From Actinacidiphila yeochonensis CN732 (GTDB taxonomy: Bacteria; Actinomycetota; Actinomycetes; Streptomycetales; Streptomycetaceae), in contig NZ_JQNR01000005.1 of NCBI RefSeq assembly GCF_000745345.1, positions 1,116,001 through 1,180,000 of the forward strand: a stretch of 64,000 nt of DNA, given 5' to 3'. Position 1 is the stretch's first letter. Every line of letters starts with the position of its first letter. The position numbers were made by a program, and so were the translations under genes. Below are positions 56,094 through 63,659 of this stretch, one piece after another. Below the pieces are notes generated by a model. That model was not told where the DNA came from and searched no databases. It was given only the letters and a program-made list of their open reading frames with translations.

Positions 56094-56197
56094 CGGCTGA
56101 CCAACCGAGTCGGCTGACCAACTGAGTCGGCTGACCGACCGGGCCGGCTGACCGACCGGGCCGGCTGACCGACGTGCCGACCGGCTGACCGACGTGC
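56094..56197. repeat. Tandem array of 16-17-bp units after the second bkd cluster
   Basis: Units starting CGGCTGACC begin at 56094, 56111, 56128, 56145, 56162 and 56182, with progressive changes (CAACCGAGT to GACCGGGC to GACGTGC). The array begins 40 bases after bkdC and leads into a hairpin. Confidence 0.85.
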
Positions 56198-56219
56198 CGG
56201 CTGTCCCGGCACGTCGGTC
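56187..56219 (+). terminator. Hairpin terminator of the bkd operon
   Basis: GACCGACGTGCCGG (56187-56200) pairs perfectly with CCGGCACGTCGGTC (56206-56219) around loop CTGTC. The left arm is made of the last repeat unit of the upstream array. Confidence 0.8.
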
Positions 56220-56345
56220 GGCCCGGTCACCGGTCACTCGATCGGCTGAGGGCCCTGTGCCTTTTCCGACGCCCGGGACCCCGGTCGGCCGCAGCTCAGC
56301 GTGTTGTCCCGGGGTTCCGTCCCGTTTTGTGCTGCCATCGACCGT

Positions 56346-56540
56346 ATGGCAGTTACTGTCTCCGTTGTGCTGCTTCTGCTGCTGCTGGCGAGCATGCAGA
56401 TGCGCAACCGCGCCCTCAAGCCCAGCCACGCGATCACCTGCGTGCTGCTCGGCTTCTGCCTGGCTTCCTCCAGCCTGGCCCCCACCATCCAGTCCACGCT
56501 CACCTCGACGGCGTCCCTGGTCAGCACCATCCACCCGTGA
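56346..56540 (+). CDS. Small membrane protein of unknown function
   Basis: A 64-residue protein, MAVTVSVVLLLLLLASMQMR then NRALKPSHAITCVLLGFCLA, giving two hydrophobic segments with a basic loop between. The tail is Ser/Thr-rich (PTIQSTLTSTASLVST). Third-position GC is lower than usual, but the pattern and position in the antisense gap beside the signal peptidase support a gene. No Shine-Dalgarno is obvious. Function is unknown. Confidence 0.6.
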   Translation: MAVTVSVVLLLLLLASMQMRNRALKPSHAITCVLLGFCLASSSLAPTIQSTLTSTASLVSTIHP

Positions 56541-56609
56541 CCGGGGACGGTTGACTCCGGTTCGGGCTCGCTGAGGCCGCTGAGGCCGCTGAGTCCGGTC
56601 AGGCGCCGC

Positions 56610-57391
56610 TCAGGAGGCGGTCGGCGGCACCTGGGCGGTCGGCCCCAGGCCGGTGGCCGCGGCCGGCGGCGGCCGGAGAGGAAGGTGACCAGCGCGCCGA
56701 CCGCACCGGCCAGCGCCACCAGGGCTCCCGCGCCGGCGACGGCGAGGTACGGCACCGCGGTCCCGTCGGAGACCACCCGGCCGCGGATGTCGGAGGCCGG
56801 CAGGGTGCCCGAGGACAGCTCCAGGTGCATGCGCGAGTCAACGGAGTCGGCGCGGTGGTCGCCCAGGAGGAAGACCCGGCCGGCCGGCACGGTGATGTCC
56901 ACCGGAGTGAGCAGGTTGGACTGGCCCTGGGAGACGTAGGGTTCGTGCACCGTACGGCCGTTGATCCGCAGCGGGCCGGTGGTCGGAAGCACCACGTGGT
57001 CGCCGCCGACGCCGATCACCCGCATGAGGTGCATCTCGGGACGGCCCCACTCCGGGGCGGTCAGCAGGACGGCGTCGCCGCGGTGCGCACCGGCGCCCGA
57101 CCCCTTCTGGATCGTGAGGTGCGAGCCCGGCGTGTAGGTGGGCGCCATGGACTGGCCCGGCTCGGTCACCTGCTCGAAGTCGCTCCGGAGCCGGATCAGA
57201 CTGCCGGCCGCCACCAGTACGCCGACGAGGGCGACGACGAGCAGCAGCGCCACCCGCCCCCGCCGCACCGGCCGAGGCGCGACAGGTGGAGCCGGTGGCC
57301 ACCCCGACGGCCCCCCGGGCGGCCCGAACGGCTGCCCTTCCGGTTGCCCGGCCGATCCCCGGAATTCGGACGGAGGTGTTTCCATGTTCAT
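56610..57391 (-). CDS. Type I signal peptidase, apparent frameshift at the C-terminus
   Basis: The ATG at 57391 (or 57385) leads through a Pro/Gly-rich cytoplasmic part, membrane helix (VALLLVVALVGVLVAAGSL) and the S26 peptidase domain: catalytic Ser in PGQSMAPTY, catalytic Lys within HLMRVIGVGGDHVVL region (MHLMRV), and LLGDHRADSVDSR. A second C-terminal membrane helix (AVAGAGALVALAGAVGALV) follows. Past GRRRP the frame runs antisense through the neighbouring small gene to 56234. One extra base near 56657-56675 would give ATGLGPTAQVPPTAS and stop at 56610, the likelier end. Confidence 0.83.
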
Positions 57392-57490
57392 GTCCCCTCC
57401 CCGCCGCGCATCCTAGGGGACCGCGCCGACAGCCGTGTCCCCGGGCCGGACGGCCTGTCCGGCGGGATCGCGTCGGCCCGCCGCCAGAGA

Positions 57491-58219
57491 TCAGCGCGGC
57501 TCCGGGCCCGGGGACTGTCGGCCGTTCGAGGCTGAGAGCGCCGCCCGCAGCCGCTCCGGGTGCCGCGTCGGTACGACCCAGGTCAGGCTCTCCTCGCCGG
57601 GCACCAGCACCCGGAAAGGCCGGCCGAACTCGTTGGGGAAGAACCACGCGGGCCGGGTGCGAGGGAAGCGACCCCAACCGCCGTCGAGTTCGATCACCAG
57701 GGCGGCCCGCATGAAGGGGGCGCTCAGCACGCCCAGCCGGCAGGCGGTCATCGTCCGAGGCTTGCCCCAGCGGTTGCTGAGGGTGAAGAACTCCGGCGCG
57801 CGCTTCAGCCGCTGGACGGTCGCCGGGTCGGTCGCCACCCGCAAGCTCCGTACTCCGGCCAGCGGACAGGCGAACAGCGCTCGGTTCTGCCGGGTTGCCC
57901 TGGGCGTCCGGCGGCCGGCCGCAGTCGAACGGACAGCTCCGATTTGCAGCTCACCGTCCGCGATCCGCACGCCGGTCGGCCAGTTGCGTTGGAGCATCAC
58001 TCCGAAGCCCAGGGAACACAGGACGAACGCCGGAGCCGCGACCCCCCACAACGCGTCGCGACCTATGGCCACTCCCGCCACACAGGCGGCGGCCAGCACG
58101 CCGGGCAGCACCGCCCCCAGAACGACCAGCGGCCAGCGCAGGGCCACCCGGTCCTCGGCGTAGACCAATCCCGCGAACGGCGGGTCGAGTTCTGCGGCGG
58201 TCCGCTGCGACCGGTCCAT
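57491..58219 (-). CDS. Membrane protein of unknown function in the signal-peptidase operon
   Basis: A 242-residue protein with two adjacent membrane helices near the N-terminus (about 29-75, PLVVLGAVLPGVLAAACVAG and PAFVLCSLGFGVML) and a C-terminal soluble part rich in beta strands (ELQIGAVRS, LFACPLAGVRSLRVATD, FRVLVPGEESLTWVVPT). The layout resembles membrane-anchored PH-like domains but I cannot confirm it. ATG overlaps the upstream stop (TGATG). It lies between an unknown 123-residue protein and the signal peptidase. Confidence 0.8.
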   Translation of the reverse strand: MDRSQRTAAELDPPFAGLVYAEDRVALRWPLVVLGAVLPGVLAAACVAGVAIGRDALWGVAAPAFVLCSLGFGVMLQRNWPTGVRIADGELQIGAVRSTAAGRRTPRATRQNRALFACPLAGVRSLRVATDPATVQRLKRAPEFFTLSNRWGKPRTMTACRLGVLSAPFMRAALVIELDGGWGRFPRTRPAWFFPNEFGRPFRVLVPGEESLTWVVPTRHPERLRAALSASNGRQSPGPEPR

Positions 58220-58590
58220 CAGGATCGCCCGGCGACCATCAGGTCCCGCATGATCCCGCGCACGCCCTCCCGGTCGTGCTCCGACACCGGCTCGCCGTCG
58301 TCCCTTCCGCCGGCCAGCAACTCCGTCCGCTCCCCGGTGGTGCGCAGGGCGACGGTGAAGCCGCGGAAGTCGGCTCCCTCGTCGTGGCGGAAGACCGAGA
58401 CGCGGCGGGAAGGCAACCGGCCGCCGGGCGAACGGGTGCTCTCAGGAGCCGGTTTGGCCGCCCACTCGGTGAGCCAGTCTGCCGCTGTTCCACGTGAAAC
58501 CAGGACGTAGCGGTAGAACCGTCCGAGCACCCCCAGCTTCACCAGGTGCGGAAACGGCCCCGGGGGCGCCGCCTCGGAGAACTCGCCCAT
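58219..58590 (-). CDS. Hypothetical protein containing a parS site
   Basis: A 123-residue soluble protein from ATG 58590, with GGGAGG upstream. Segments include FPHLVKLGVLGRFYRYVLVS and RVSVFRHDEGADFRGFTVAL. I do not recognise the family. The coding sequence contains an intact ParB-binding parS site. Longer upstream starts would run through a His/Arg-rich repeat and are rejected. Confidence 0.75.
   Translation of the reverse strand: MGEFSEAAPPGPFPHLVKLGVLGRFYRYVLVSRGTAADWLTEWAAKPAPESTRSPGGRLPSRRVSVFRHDEGADFRGFTVALRTTGERTELLAGGRDDGEPVSEHDREGVRGIMRDLMVAGRS
58487..58500. promoter_or_regulatory. ParB centromere site (parS)
   Basis: GTTCCACGTGAAAC differs at one position from the Streptomyces consensus GTTTCACGTGAAAC and matches the general bacterial form TGTTNCACGTGAAAC. 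ParB binds such sites to segregate chromosomes. Streptomyces keeps many near oriC, often inside genes, which agrees with the rest of the window. Confidence 0.85.
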
Positions 58591-58616
58591 TGGTGATGGC
58601 CTCCCTGCCTGGCTGT

Positions 58617-58690
58617 CGTGCCCGTGCCTGTGCCTGTGTGCGTGCCTGTGCCCGCGCCCGTGCCGTACGTGCCGTACGTGCCGTACCCGA
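58617..58690. repeat. Imperfect hexamer array and GTGCCGTAC triplication
   Basis: CGTGCC/TGTGCC units run from 58617, followed by three copies of the 9-mer GTGCCGTAC near 58660-58686. The region is intergenic between the hypothetical gene and gntR. Confidence 0.8.
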
Positions 58691-58854
58691 GCCTGGCGCA
58701 TACGCGGGGTGAAGTGGTGGGCGGAGTGAGGATTTTGCCTTGGGGTGGGGAGGGCGTGGGGTGGCCTTGGCCAGGGCGGCTGTCCGTCGGTCGGGGGTGG
58801 GGGAGTCCGGGGGTGTCCGCATGGTGGTCGGGAGGTATGGGGGGCGGGCTGTTG

Positions 58855-58880
58855 TATCTATGATGTGCGCATCATGGATA
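58855..58880. promoter_or_regulatory. Near-perfect 26-bp palindrome overlapping the gntR start, with -10 box
   Basis: The inner arms ATGATG (58860-58865) and CATCAT (58870-58875) are perfect around TGCG, and outer TATC/GATA extend the symmetry with one mismatch. TATGAT at 58859-58864 is a near-consensus -10 box, placing transcription start a few bases before the ATG at 58874, so the mRNA may be leaderless. No clear -35 is seen. It is a candidate GntR self-repression site. Confidence 0.7.
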
Positions 58881-59560
58881 CCGCTGCTGCTCCGCGTGAG
58901 GACGCCGCGGTCGGGGGGATGACGAAGGTCCTGCCCGCCGCCGAACGCGTCTATCTGCACGTCAAGACCGGTGTGCTGAACCGCAGTTACGAGGGCGGGA
59001 CGCTGCTGACCGAGGGCGGCCTCGCCGAGGCGGTCGGTGTCTCGCGCACCCCCGTCCGGGAGGCCCTGCTGCGGCTGGAGGCCGAGGGGCTGATCAAGCT
59101 CTACCCGAAGAAGGGCGCGCTGGTGCTGCCGGTGTCGGCGCAGGAGATCGCCGACGTGGTGGAGACCCGGCTGCTGGTGGAGCGGCACGCGGTCGCCAAA
59201 GTGGTCGGCGCGGTGCCGGCCCGGCTGATCGAACGGCTGGAGGAGTCGCTCGCCGAGCAGCGCGAACACGCCGCCGCCGGGGACCTGGTGGCCTTCTCCG
59301 CGGCCGACCGCGGCTTCCACGCCGAGATCGTGCGCGCCGCCGGCAACCGCATCCTGGCCCATCTCTACGACCAACTACGCGACCGACAACTGCGGATGGG
59401 AGTGGCCACCATGCATGCCGAGCCGAGCCGGGTCGCCAAGAACCTCGCCGAGCACGCCGAGATCCTGGACGCCCTGCGCGAGGGCGCCGCCGAGGCCGCC
59501 GCCGGCATCGTCGAGCGGCACGTGTCCTGGGTGAGCACGCTGGCCCGGGGCGAGTCGTGA
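58874..59560 (+). CDS. GntR-family regulator (FCD/FadR subfamily)
   Basis: A 228-residue regulator. The winged helix is in LLTEGGLAEAVGVSRTPVRE and ALLRLEAEGLIKLYPKKGAL; the C-terminal FCD domain carries metal/ligand residues in ETRLLVERHAV, DRGFHAEIVRAAGNR and HAEILDALREG. ATG 58874 lies inside a palindrome with a -10 box just upstream, so translation may be leaderless. It overlaps the MFS gene (GTGA) and probably represses the operon until the transported compound or a derivative binds. Confidence 0.92.
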   Translation: MDTAAAPREDAAVGGMTKVLPAAERVYLHVKTGVLNRSYEGGTLLTEGGLAEAVGVSRTPVREALLRLEAEGLIKLYPKKGALVLPVSAQEIADVVETRLLVERHAVAKVVGAVPARLIERLEESLAEQREHAAAGDLVAFSAADRGFHAEIVRAAGNRILAHLYDQLRDRQLRMGVATMHAEPSRVAKNLAEHAEILDALREGAAEAAAGIVERHVSWVSTLARGES

Positions 59561-60903
59561 GCGCCGCGGCACGGCAGGCCGGGGCCGACTCCGGCAGGTC
59601 CCTGCCCGGTGACCCACCGGGCGGCACGCGCGCCGCCCTGGTGTGGGGGACCGGCACCCTCGTCTACTTCGTGGCCGTCATCCACCGCACCAGCCTGGGC
59701 GTGGCCGGCATCGACGCCGCCCACCGCTTCCACATCGACGCGTCCGCGCTGTCGACGTTCTCCATCCTCCAGGTGCTCGTCTACGCCTCCATGCAGATAC
59801 CCGTCGGCCTGATGGTGGACTCGCTGGGCACCAAGCGGGTGCTGATGCTCGGCGCGGTGCTCTTCACCATCGGCCAGGGCGCGTTCGCGCTCTCCCACTC
59901 CTACGGCATGGCCCTCGGCGCGCGGGCGGTGCTCGGCTGCGGCGACGCGATGACCTTCGTCAGCGTGCTGCGGCTGGGCTCGCGCTGGTTCCCCGCCCGG
60001 CGCGGACCGGTGATCGCCCAGGTCGCCGCGCTCTTCGGGGTGGCCGGCAACCTCGTCTCCACGGTGGCCCTGTCCCGGCTGCTGCACAGCGCCGGCTGGA
60101 CCCCCACCTTCCTGGGCACCGCCCTGGGCGGCGCGGTGGTGCTGGTGCTGGTGGCGCTCTTCCTCAAGGACCACCCCGAGGGGTACGCCCCGCCGCCGGT
60201 GCCGCAGGCCGCGCGCCGGCCGGTGCGGCGGCAGATCGCCGACGCCTGGTCGGAGCCCGGCACCCGGCTGGGCATGTGGACGCACTTCACCACGCAGTTC
60301 CCCGGCATGGTCTTCCTGCTGCTGTGGGGACTGCCGTTCCTGGTCGAGGACCAGGGGCTGTCGCGGGGGGCGGCGGGCGGCCTGCTCACCGTCGTCGTGG
60401 TGGCGAACCTGGTCTTCGGGCCGATCTTCGGGCAGGTGATCACCCGTCACCACGGCGCCCGGATGCCGCTCGCCCTCGGCGTGGTCGGAGCGAACACGGT
60501 GCTGTGGGCCGTGGTGCTGACCTGGCCCGGCGGGCAGAACCCGGTGTGGCTGCTGACGGTGCTGTGCGTGGTGCTGGGCGCCTGCGGGCCCGCCTCGATG
60601 ATCGGCTTCGACTTCGCCCGCCCGGCCAATCCGCCGGAACGATTCGGCACCGCCTCCGGCATCGTCAACATCGGCGGGTTCACCGCGTCGATGATCACCC
60701 TGTTCGCGGTGGGCGTGCTGCTCGACGCCACCGGGAACGACTACCGGATCGCCTGGAGCGTCATCTTCGTCCTGCAGGCCGTCGGAATCTGGCAGATCCT
60801 GCGGTTGCGGCGGCGTGCCGAGCGGCGGGAGCGCGAGCGGTTCGCGGTCAGCCGGATCGAGAGCGTCCACCGCACGCAGACCCCGGCGGTGCACGACTCC
60901 TGA
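59557..60903 (+). CDS. MFS transporter (12-TM, OPA/ACS-like)
   Basis: A 448-residue permease with about twelve membrane segments. VYFVAVIHRTSLGVAGIDAA, MQIPVGLMVDSLGTKRVLML (motif A-like) and FGTASGIVNIGGFTASMITL are characteristic of the nitrate/anion/ACS-like branch. No regulator-specific substrate clue exists beyond the coupled FCD-type GntR, which often responds to organic acids. A sugar-acid or carboxylate substrate is a reasonable guess only. Confidence 0.9.
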   Translation: MSAAARQAGADSGRSLPGDPPGGTRAALVWGTGTLVYFVAVIHRTSLGVAGIDAAHRFHIDASALSTFSILQVLVYASMQIPVGLMVDSLGTKRVLMLGAVLFTIGQGAFALSHSYGMALGARAVLGCGDAMTFVSVLRLGSRWFPARRGPVIAQVAALFGVAGNLVSTVALSRLLHSAGWTPTFLGTALGGAVVLVLVALFLKDHPEGYAPPPVPQAARRPVRRQIADAWSEPGTRLGMWTHFTTQFPGMVFLLLWGLPFLVEDQGLSRGAAGGLLTVVVVANLVFGPIFGQVITRHHGARMPLALGVVGANTVLWAVVLTWPGGQNPVWLLTVLCVVLGACGPASMIGFDFARPANPPERFGTASGIVNIGGFTASMITLFAVGVLLDATGNDYRIAWSVIFVLQAVGIWQILRLRRRAERRERERFAVSRIESVHRTQTPAVHDS

Positions 60904-61004
60904 CGGCGCCGGGGAACGCGCCCGCCCGGAGACCTGCGGGCCCGGGCCGGCGCGGGGGCCTGGGCCCGGGGCGGACGGCCCCGGGCGGTGTTCCCGGCTC
61001 AGAT

Positions 61005-61040
61005 GTCCTGCACCGGTGTGCCGTCCTGCACCGGTGTGCC
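61005..61040. repeat. 18-bp tandem duplication at the end of the P450 gene
   Basis: GTCCTGCACCGGTGTGCC occurs at 61005-61022 and 61023-61040, with a partial third copy inside the P450 3' end. It lies between convergent MFS and P450 genes. Confidence 0.85.
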
Positions 61041-61042
61041 GC

Positions 61043-62374
61043 CTACACCGGTGTGAAGACCACCGGCAGGGTGGCCGGGCCGCGCTGCCACAGCGACGGG
61101 CGCCAGCGCGGGTCGGGTGCCCCGGCGGGCAGTGCCAGGTCCGGCAGCCGGTCGAGCAGCACCTCGACCGCCGCCGACGCGATCACCCCGGCCAGCGCCG
61201 CCGCCGGCTCCGGGCAGCGGTGCGGGCCGTGGCTGAAGGCCAGGTGCGCCTGGTTGCCCAGGATGTCGGGCGGGTGCCCGGCGGCGGGCGCGACGCGCGG
61301 GTCGGTGTTGGCGGCGGCCAGGCTGAGGACCAGGCAGTCGCCCCGGGCGATCCGCTGCCCGCCCAGCTCGGTGTCGCGGACGGCCCACCGGCCGATGATG
61401 TTCTGCGTCGGCGGTTCGGTCCACAGCACCTCGGTGAGCGCCTGCCCGACGCTGCGCCGTCCGCCGGAGAGGGTCAGCGCGAACCGCTCGTCGGTGAGCA
61501 TCAGCCGCAGCGCGTTCCCGATCCAGTCGGCCGTGGGGCGCCGTCCGGCGGCGAGCAGGGTGAGGAGGTCCTGGACGATCTCCTCGTCCGTCAGATCGGC
61601 CGGGTGCGCCAGCAGGAGCGTCGTCACGTCCGCGCCGGGGCCGGGCCGGGCGGTGCCGGACCGGGCCCGCGCCCGCCGGGACCGCTCCACCAGCGCCTGG
61701 ACCGCGCCGCGCACCCGGGCCGCCGCCGCGTCCGCCTCCAGCGGCCGGGCCCGCCCGGCGCGCCCACCGGAGCGGTGGCCGCCGGTGTCGGGGTCGGGCA
61801 CGTACGGGCCGTCGGGCGGCCGGGTGGTGCGCTGCTGCGGGCCGACCGAGGTGTCCCGGGCCAGCTCCGCCGTCTCGTGTTCGCGCAGCCCCAGCAGCCC
61901 GGCCATCACCTGGAGCGGGACCGGTTCGGCGTACTCGGCCATCAGGTCGGCGCGGCCGGTCCGGGCGAAGCGGTCGACGGCGGCGTCCGCGGCCTGCTCG
62001 CCGCGCCGCCGCAGCTCGAACGGGTCGACGCCGGCGAGCACGTCCGAGATGGCGCCGGCCCGCCGCCGGTGCTCGGCGCCCTCGGTGAAGCGCACCGACG
62101 GGGTGTGCGCGATGTCGGCCAGCAGCGGCCAGTCCGGCGGGATGCTGCCCCACGCGTGCCAGCGCCGGGGGTCGCGCACGAACAGGTCCGGGTTGCCGGC
62201 CACCTGGTGCACCTCGTGGTAGCCGAGCACCAGCCAGGCCGGCACCCGCTGGTGCAGCAGGACCGGCGCGACCGGCCCGTACCGCTCCCGCAGGGCCCGG
62301 TAGTACGCCGCCGGGTCGCGGTGGTCGAAGTCCGGCCGCGGCTCGGCCGTCGCCGGGCCGTGCGGAGCCGCCAT
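61043..62374 (-). CDS. cvnE: Cytochrome P450 of the conservon type (CvnE-like)
   Basis: A 443-residue P450 from ATG 62374. It is not canonical: the heme loop reads FSHGPHRCPEPA, with the Cys ligand but Pro in place of the usual Gly after it. The I-helix segment is LLAAGRRPTADWIGNALRLM without the acid-Thr pair. The K-helix area is LTEVLWTEPPTQNIIGRWAV, with no ExxR. These changes are typical of P450s linked to conservons, so a sensing or haem-binding role rather than classical oxygenation is possible. The upstream 407 bases also look coding (62375-62781). Confidence 0.87.
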   Translation of the reverse strand: MAAPHGPATAEPRPDFDHRDPAAYYRALRERYGPVAPVLLHQRVPAWLVLGYHEVHQVAGNPDLFVRDPRRWHAWGSIPPDWPLLADIAHTPSVRFTEGAEHRRRAGAISDVLAGVDPFELRRRGEQAADAAVDRFARTGRADLMAEYAEPVPLQVMAGLLGLREHETAELARDTSVGPQQRTTRPPDGPYVPDPDTGGHRSGGRAGRARPLEADAAAARVRGAVQALVERSRRARARSGTARPGPGADVTTLLLAHPADLTDEEIVQDLLTLLAAGRRPTADWIGNALRLMLTDERFALTLSGGRRSVGQALTEVLWTEPPTQNIIGRWAVRDTELGGQRIARGDCLVLSLAAANTDPRVAPAAGHPPDILGNQAHLAFSHGPHRCPEPAAALAGVIASAAVEVLLDRLPDLALPAGAPDPRWRPSLWQRGPATLPVVFTPV

Positions 62375-62781
62375 GCCCTGCGGCGGGACGGGGGTGCGCC
62401 GCGCTCCCGCACCCGGGCGCCTCCGCACGCGGGGTGCCCTCCGCAGGCGGGACGCCTCCCCGCCTGGGACGCCTCCCGCGCCCGGGCCGGGGGCCGCTGC
62501 CCCCCGGCCGTGCCCTGCGGAGGGGCCGGGTCCCACGGAGGTACGGGCTGCGGCGGGCCGGGCAGTTCGAGGGCGCGGGAGCGGCTCCCGGTGGCGGCCT
62601 CCTCCCGTCCGCCCGGCGCGGACGACGCCGGCTCGGCCTCCTCGCCCTCCCCGTACCAGGTCACCGCGCGGCCCTCCCCGAACCAGCGCCCGAACCGGGA
62701 ACGCCGACCGCGCCGGCTCCGGCCCGGAGGCCGGCGGCAGGGCCCGGGACCGGGCGGCCCGGCGAGGCGGCCGCGCGCCAC
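62375..62781 (-). other. Coding-like stretch between cvnC and P450, possibly a P450 N-terminal extension
   Basis: From GTG 62781, four bases after the cvnC stop, a frame with high third-position GC reads through RFGRWFGEGRAVTWYGEGEE and LELPGPPQPVPPWDPAPPQG. It then enters a low-complexity Gly/Arg region and overlaps the P450 in another frame. One missing base in the G/C runs at 62400-62530 would fuse it to the P450. The GTPase gene (cvnD) usually found here is absent; no GxxxxGKT motif is seen. Confidence 0.45.
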
Positions 62782-62784
62782 GGG

Positions 62785-63147
62785 TCAGAGGTTCTGCAGC
62801 GCACGGAGCACCTTCTCCAGCATCTCGGCGGCGGGCGGCACCGCGGGTTCCGGGCCGGCCAGGGTCGGCCGGCGGACGGCGACGCACCCGGCGTCGATGA
62901 GGTCGCCCAGCAGCACCCGGACCACCCCGAGCGGCAGGCCGAGCCGCCCGGCCAGTTCGGCGACGGCGACCGGGCGGCGGCACAGCGCGAGGATGCGCAC
63001 GGCCTCGGACGGCATGCCCGGCACCGGGCCGCGTTCGCCGACCACCCGGGTCATCAGGTCCAGCGCCGAGCCGGAGGCACTGCGGCGGCCCCCGGTGAGC
63101 GTGTACAGCCGGTCCGGCGCGCCGCTGTAGACCGGGCCGGTTCTCAT
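62785..63147 (-). CDS. cvnC: DUF742 protein (CvnC)
   Basis: A 120-residue DUF742 protein. SGAPDRLYTLTGGRRSASG is followed by a winged-helix-like core LALCRRPVAVAELAGRLGLP and LGVVRVLLGDLIDAGCVAV, ending EMLEKVLRALQNL. CvnC proteins bind roadblock and GTPase partners in conservon complexes at the membrane. ATG overlaps the cvnB stop (ATGA). Confidence 0.92.
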   Translation of the reverse strand: MRTGPVYSGAPDRLYTLTGGRRSASGSALDLMTRVVGERGPVPGMPSEAVRILALCRRPVAVAELAGRLGLPLGVVRVLLGDLIDAGCVAVRRPTLAGPEPAVPPAAEMLEKVLRALQNL

Positions 63148-63659
63148 GCCCGCGGCTTCCCGTAGCCGCGGGCCGGAGAACCGGTACGGGAACGCGTACC
63201 GGTACCGGTACCGGCACCGGAGCCCGTACCGATGGTCGTACCCGCGGTGCCCGGGGCCCGGTACGCCACCCTCCCGTCGTCGGCGAGCGCCGCGCGGACC
63301 GACTCGGCCACCAGCCCCATCCCCCGGCCGATGGCTCCGGCGTCGGCGAACTCCTCGCCGATGACGGCGAGGTGCGCGGCGGTGCCGGCCTCCACGATGA
63401 ACAGGGTGCCGCCGTGGAACTCCGTCATGGACTGGCGCACCCCGCCACTGCCGTCCCCGAACTGCGCCGATGCCCCTCGCGTCAGGCTCTGTATGCCCGA
63501 GGCGATGGCCGCCAGGTGGTCGGCCAGGTCCACCGGCAGGCCGGGTGACCGGCCCAGCGTGAGCCCCTCCCCCGACAGCACCAGTGCGTGCCGGGCGCCG
63601 GGCGTGTCCGCGACGAACTCCCCCAGCAGCCCTTCCAGCGCCAACCCGCCGCTCGTCAT
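63144..63659 (-). CDS. cvnB: Roadblock/LC7-domain protein (CvnB)
   Basis: A 171-residue roadblock-fold protein, about 115 residues of domain plus a Gly/Thr/Arg-rich tail (GTGSGAGTGTGTRSRTG) encoded by GGTACC repeats near 63188-63215. ALEGLLGEFVADTPGARHAL and SDGL-equivalent SGEGLTLGRSPGLPVDLADH begin the fold; TLFIVEAGTAAHLAVIGEEF ends it. Roadblock proteins act as GTPase-activating or scaffolding subunits. It lies between the kinase tail and cvnC with 4-base overlaps. Confidence 0.92.
   Translation of the reverse strand: MTSGGLALEGLLGEFVADTPGARHALVLSGEGLTLGRSPGLPVDLADHLAAIASGIQSLTRGASAQFGDGSGGVRQSMTEFHGGTLFIVEAGTAAHLAVIGEEFADAGAIGRGMGLVAESVRAALADDGRVAYRAPGTAGTTIGTGSGAGTGTGTRSRTGSPARGYGKPRA

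Noticed and set aside
54423..56534. Long minus-strand open frame opposite bkdC
   Set aside because: Antisense shadow; the plus strand encodes a complete E2 enzyme.
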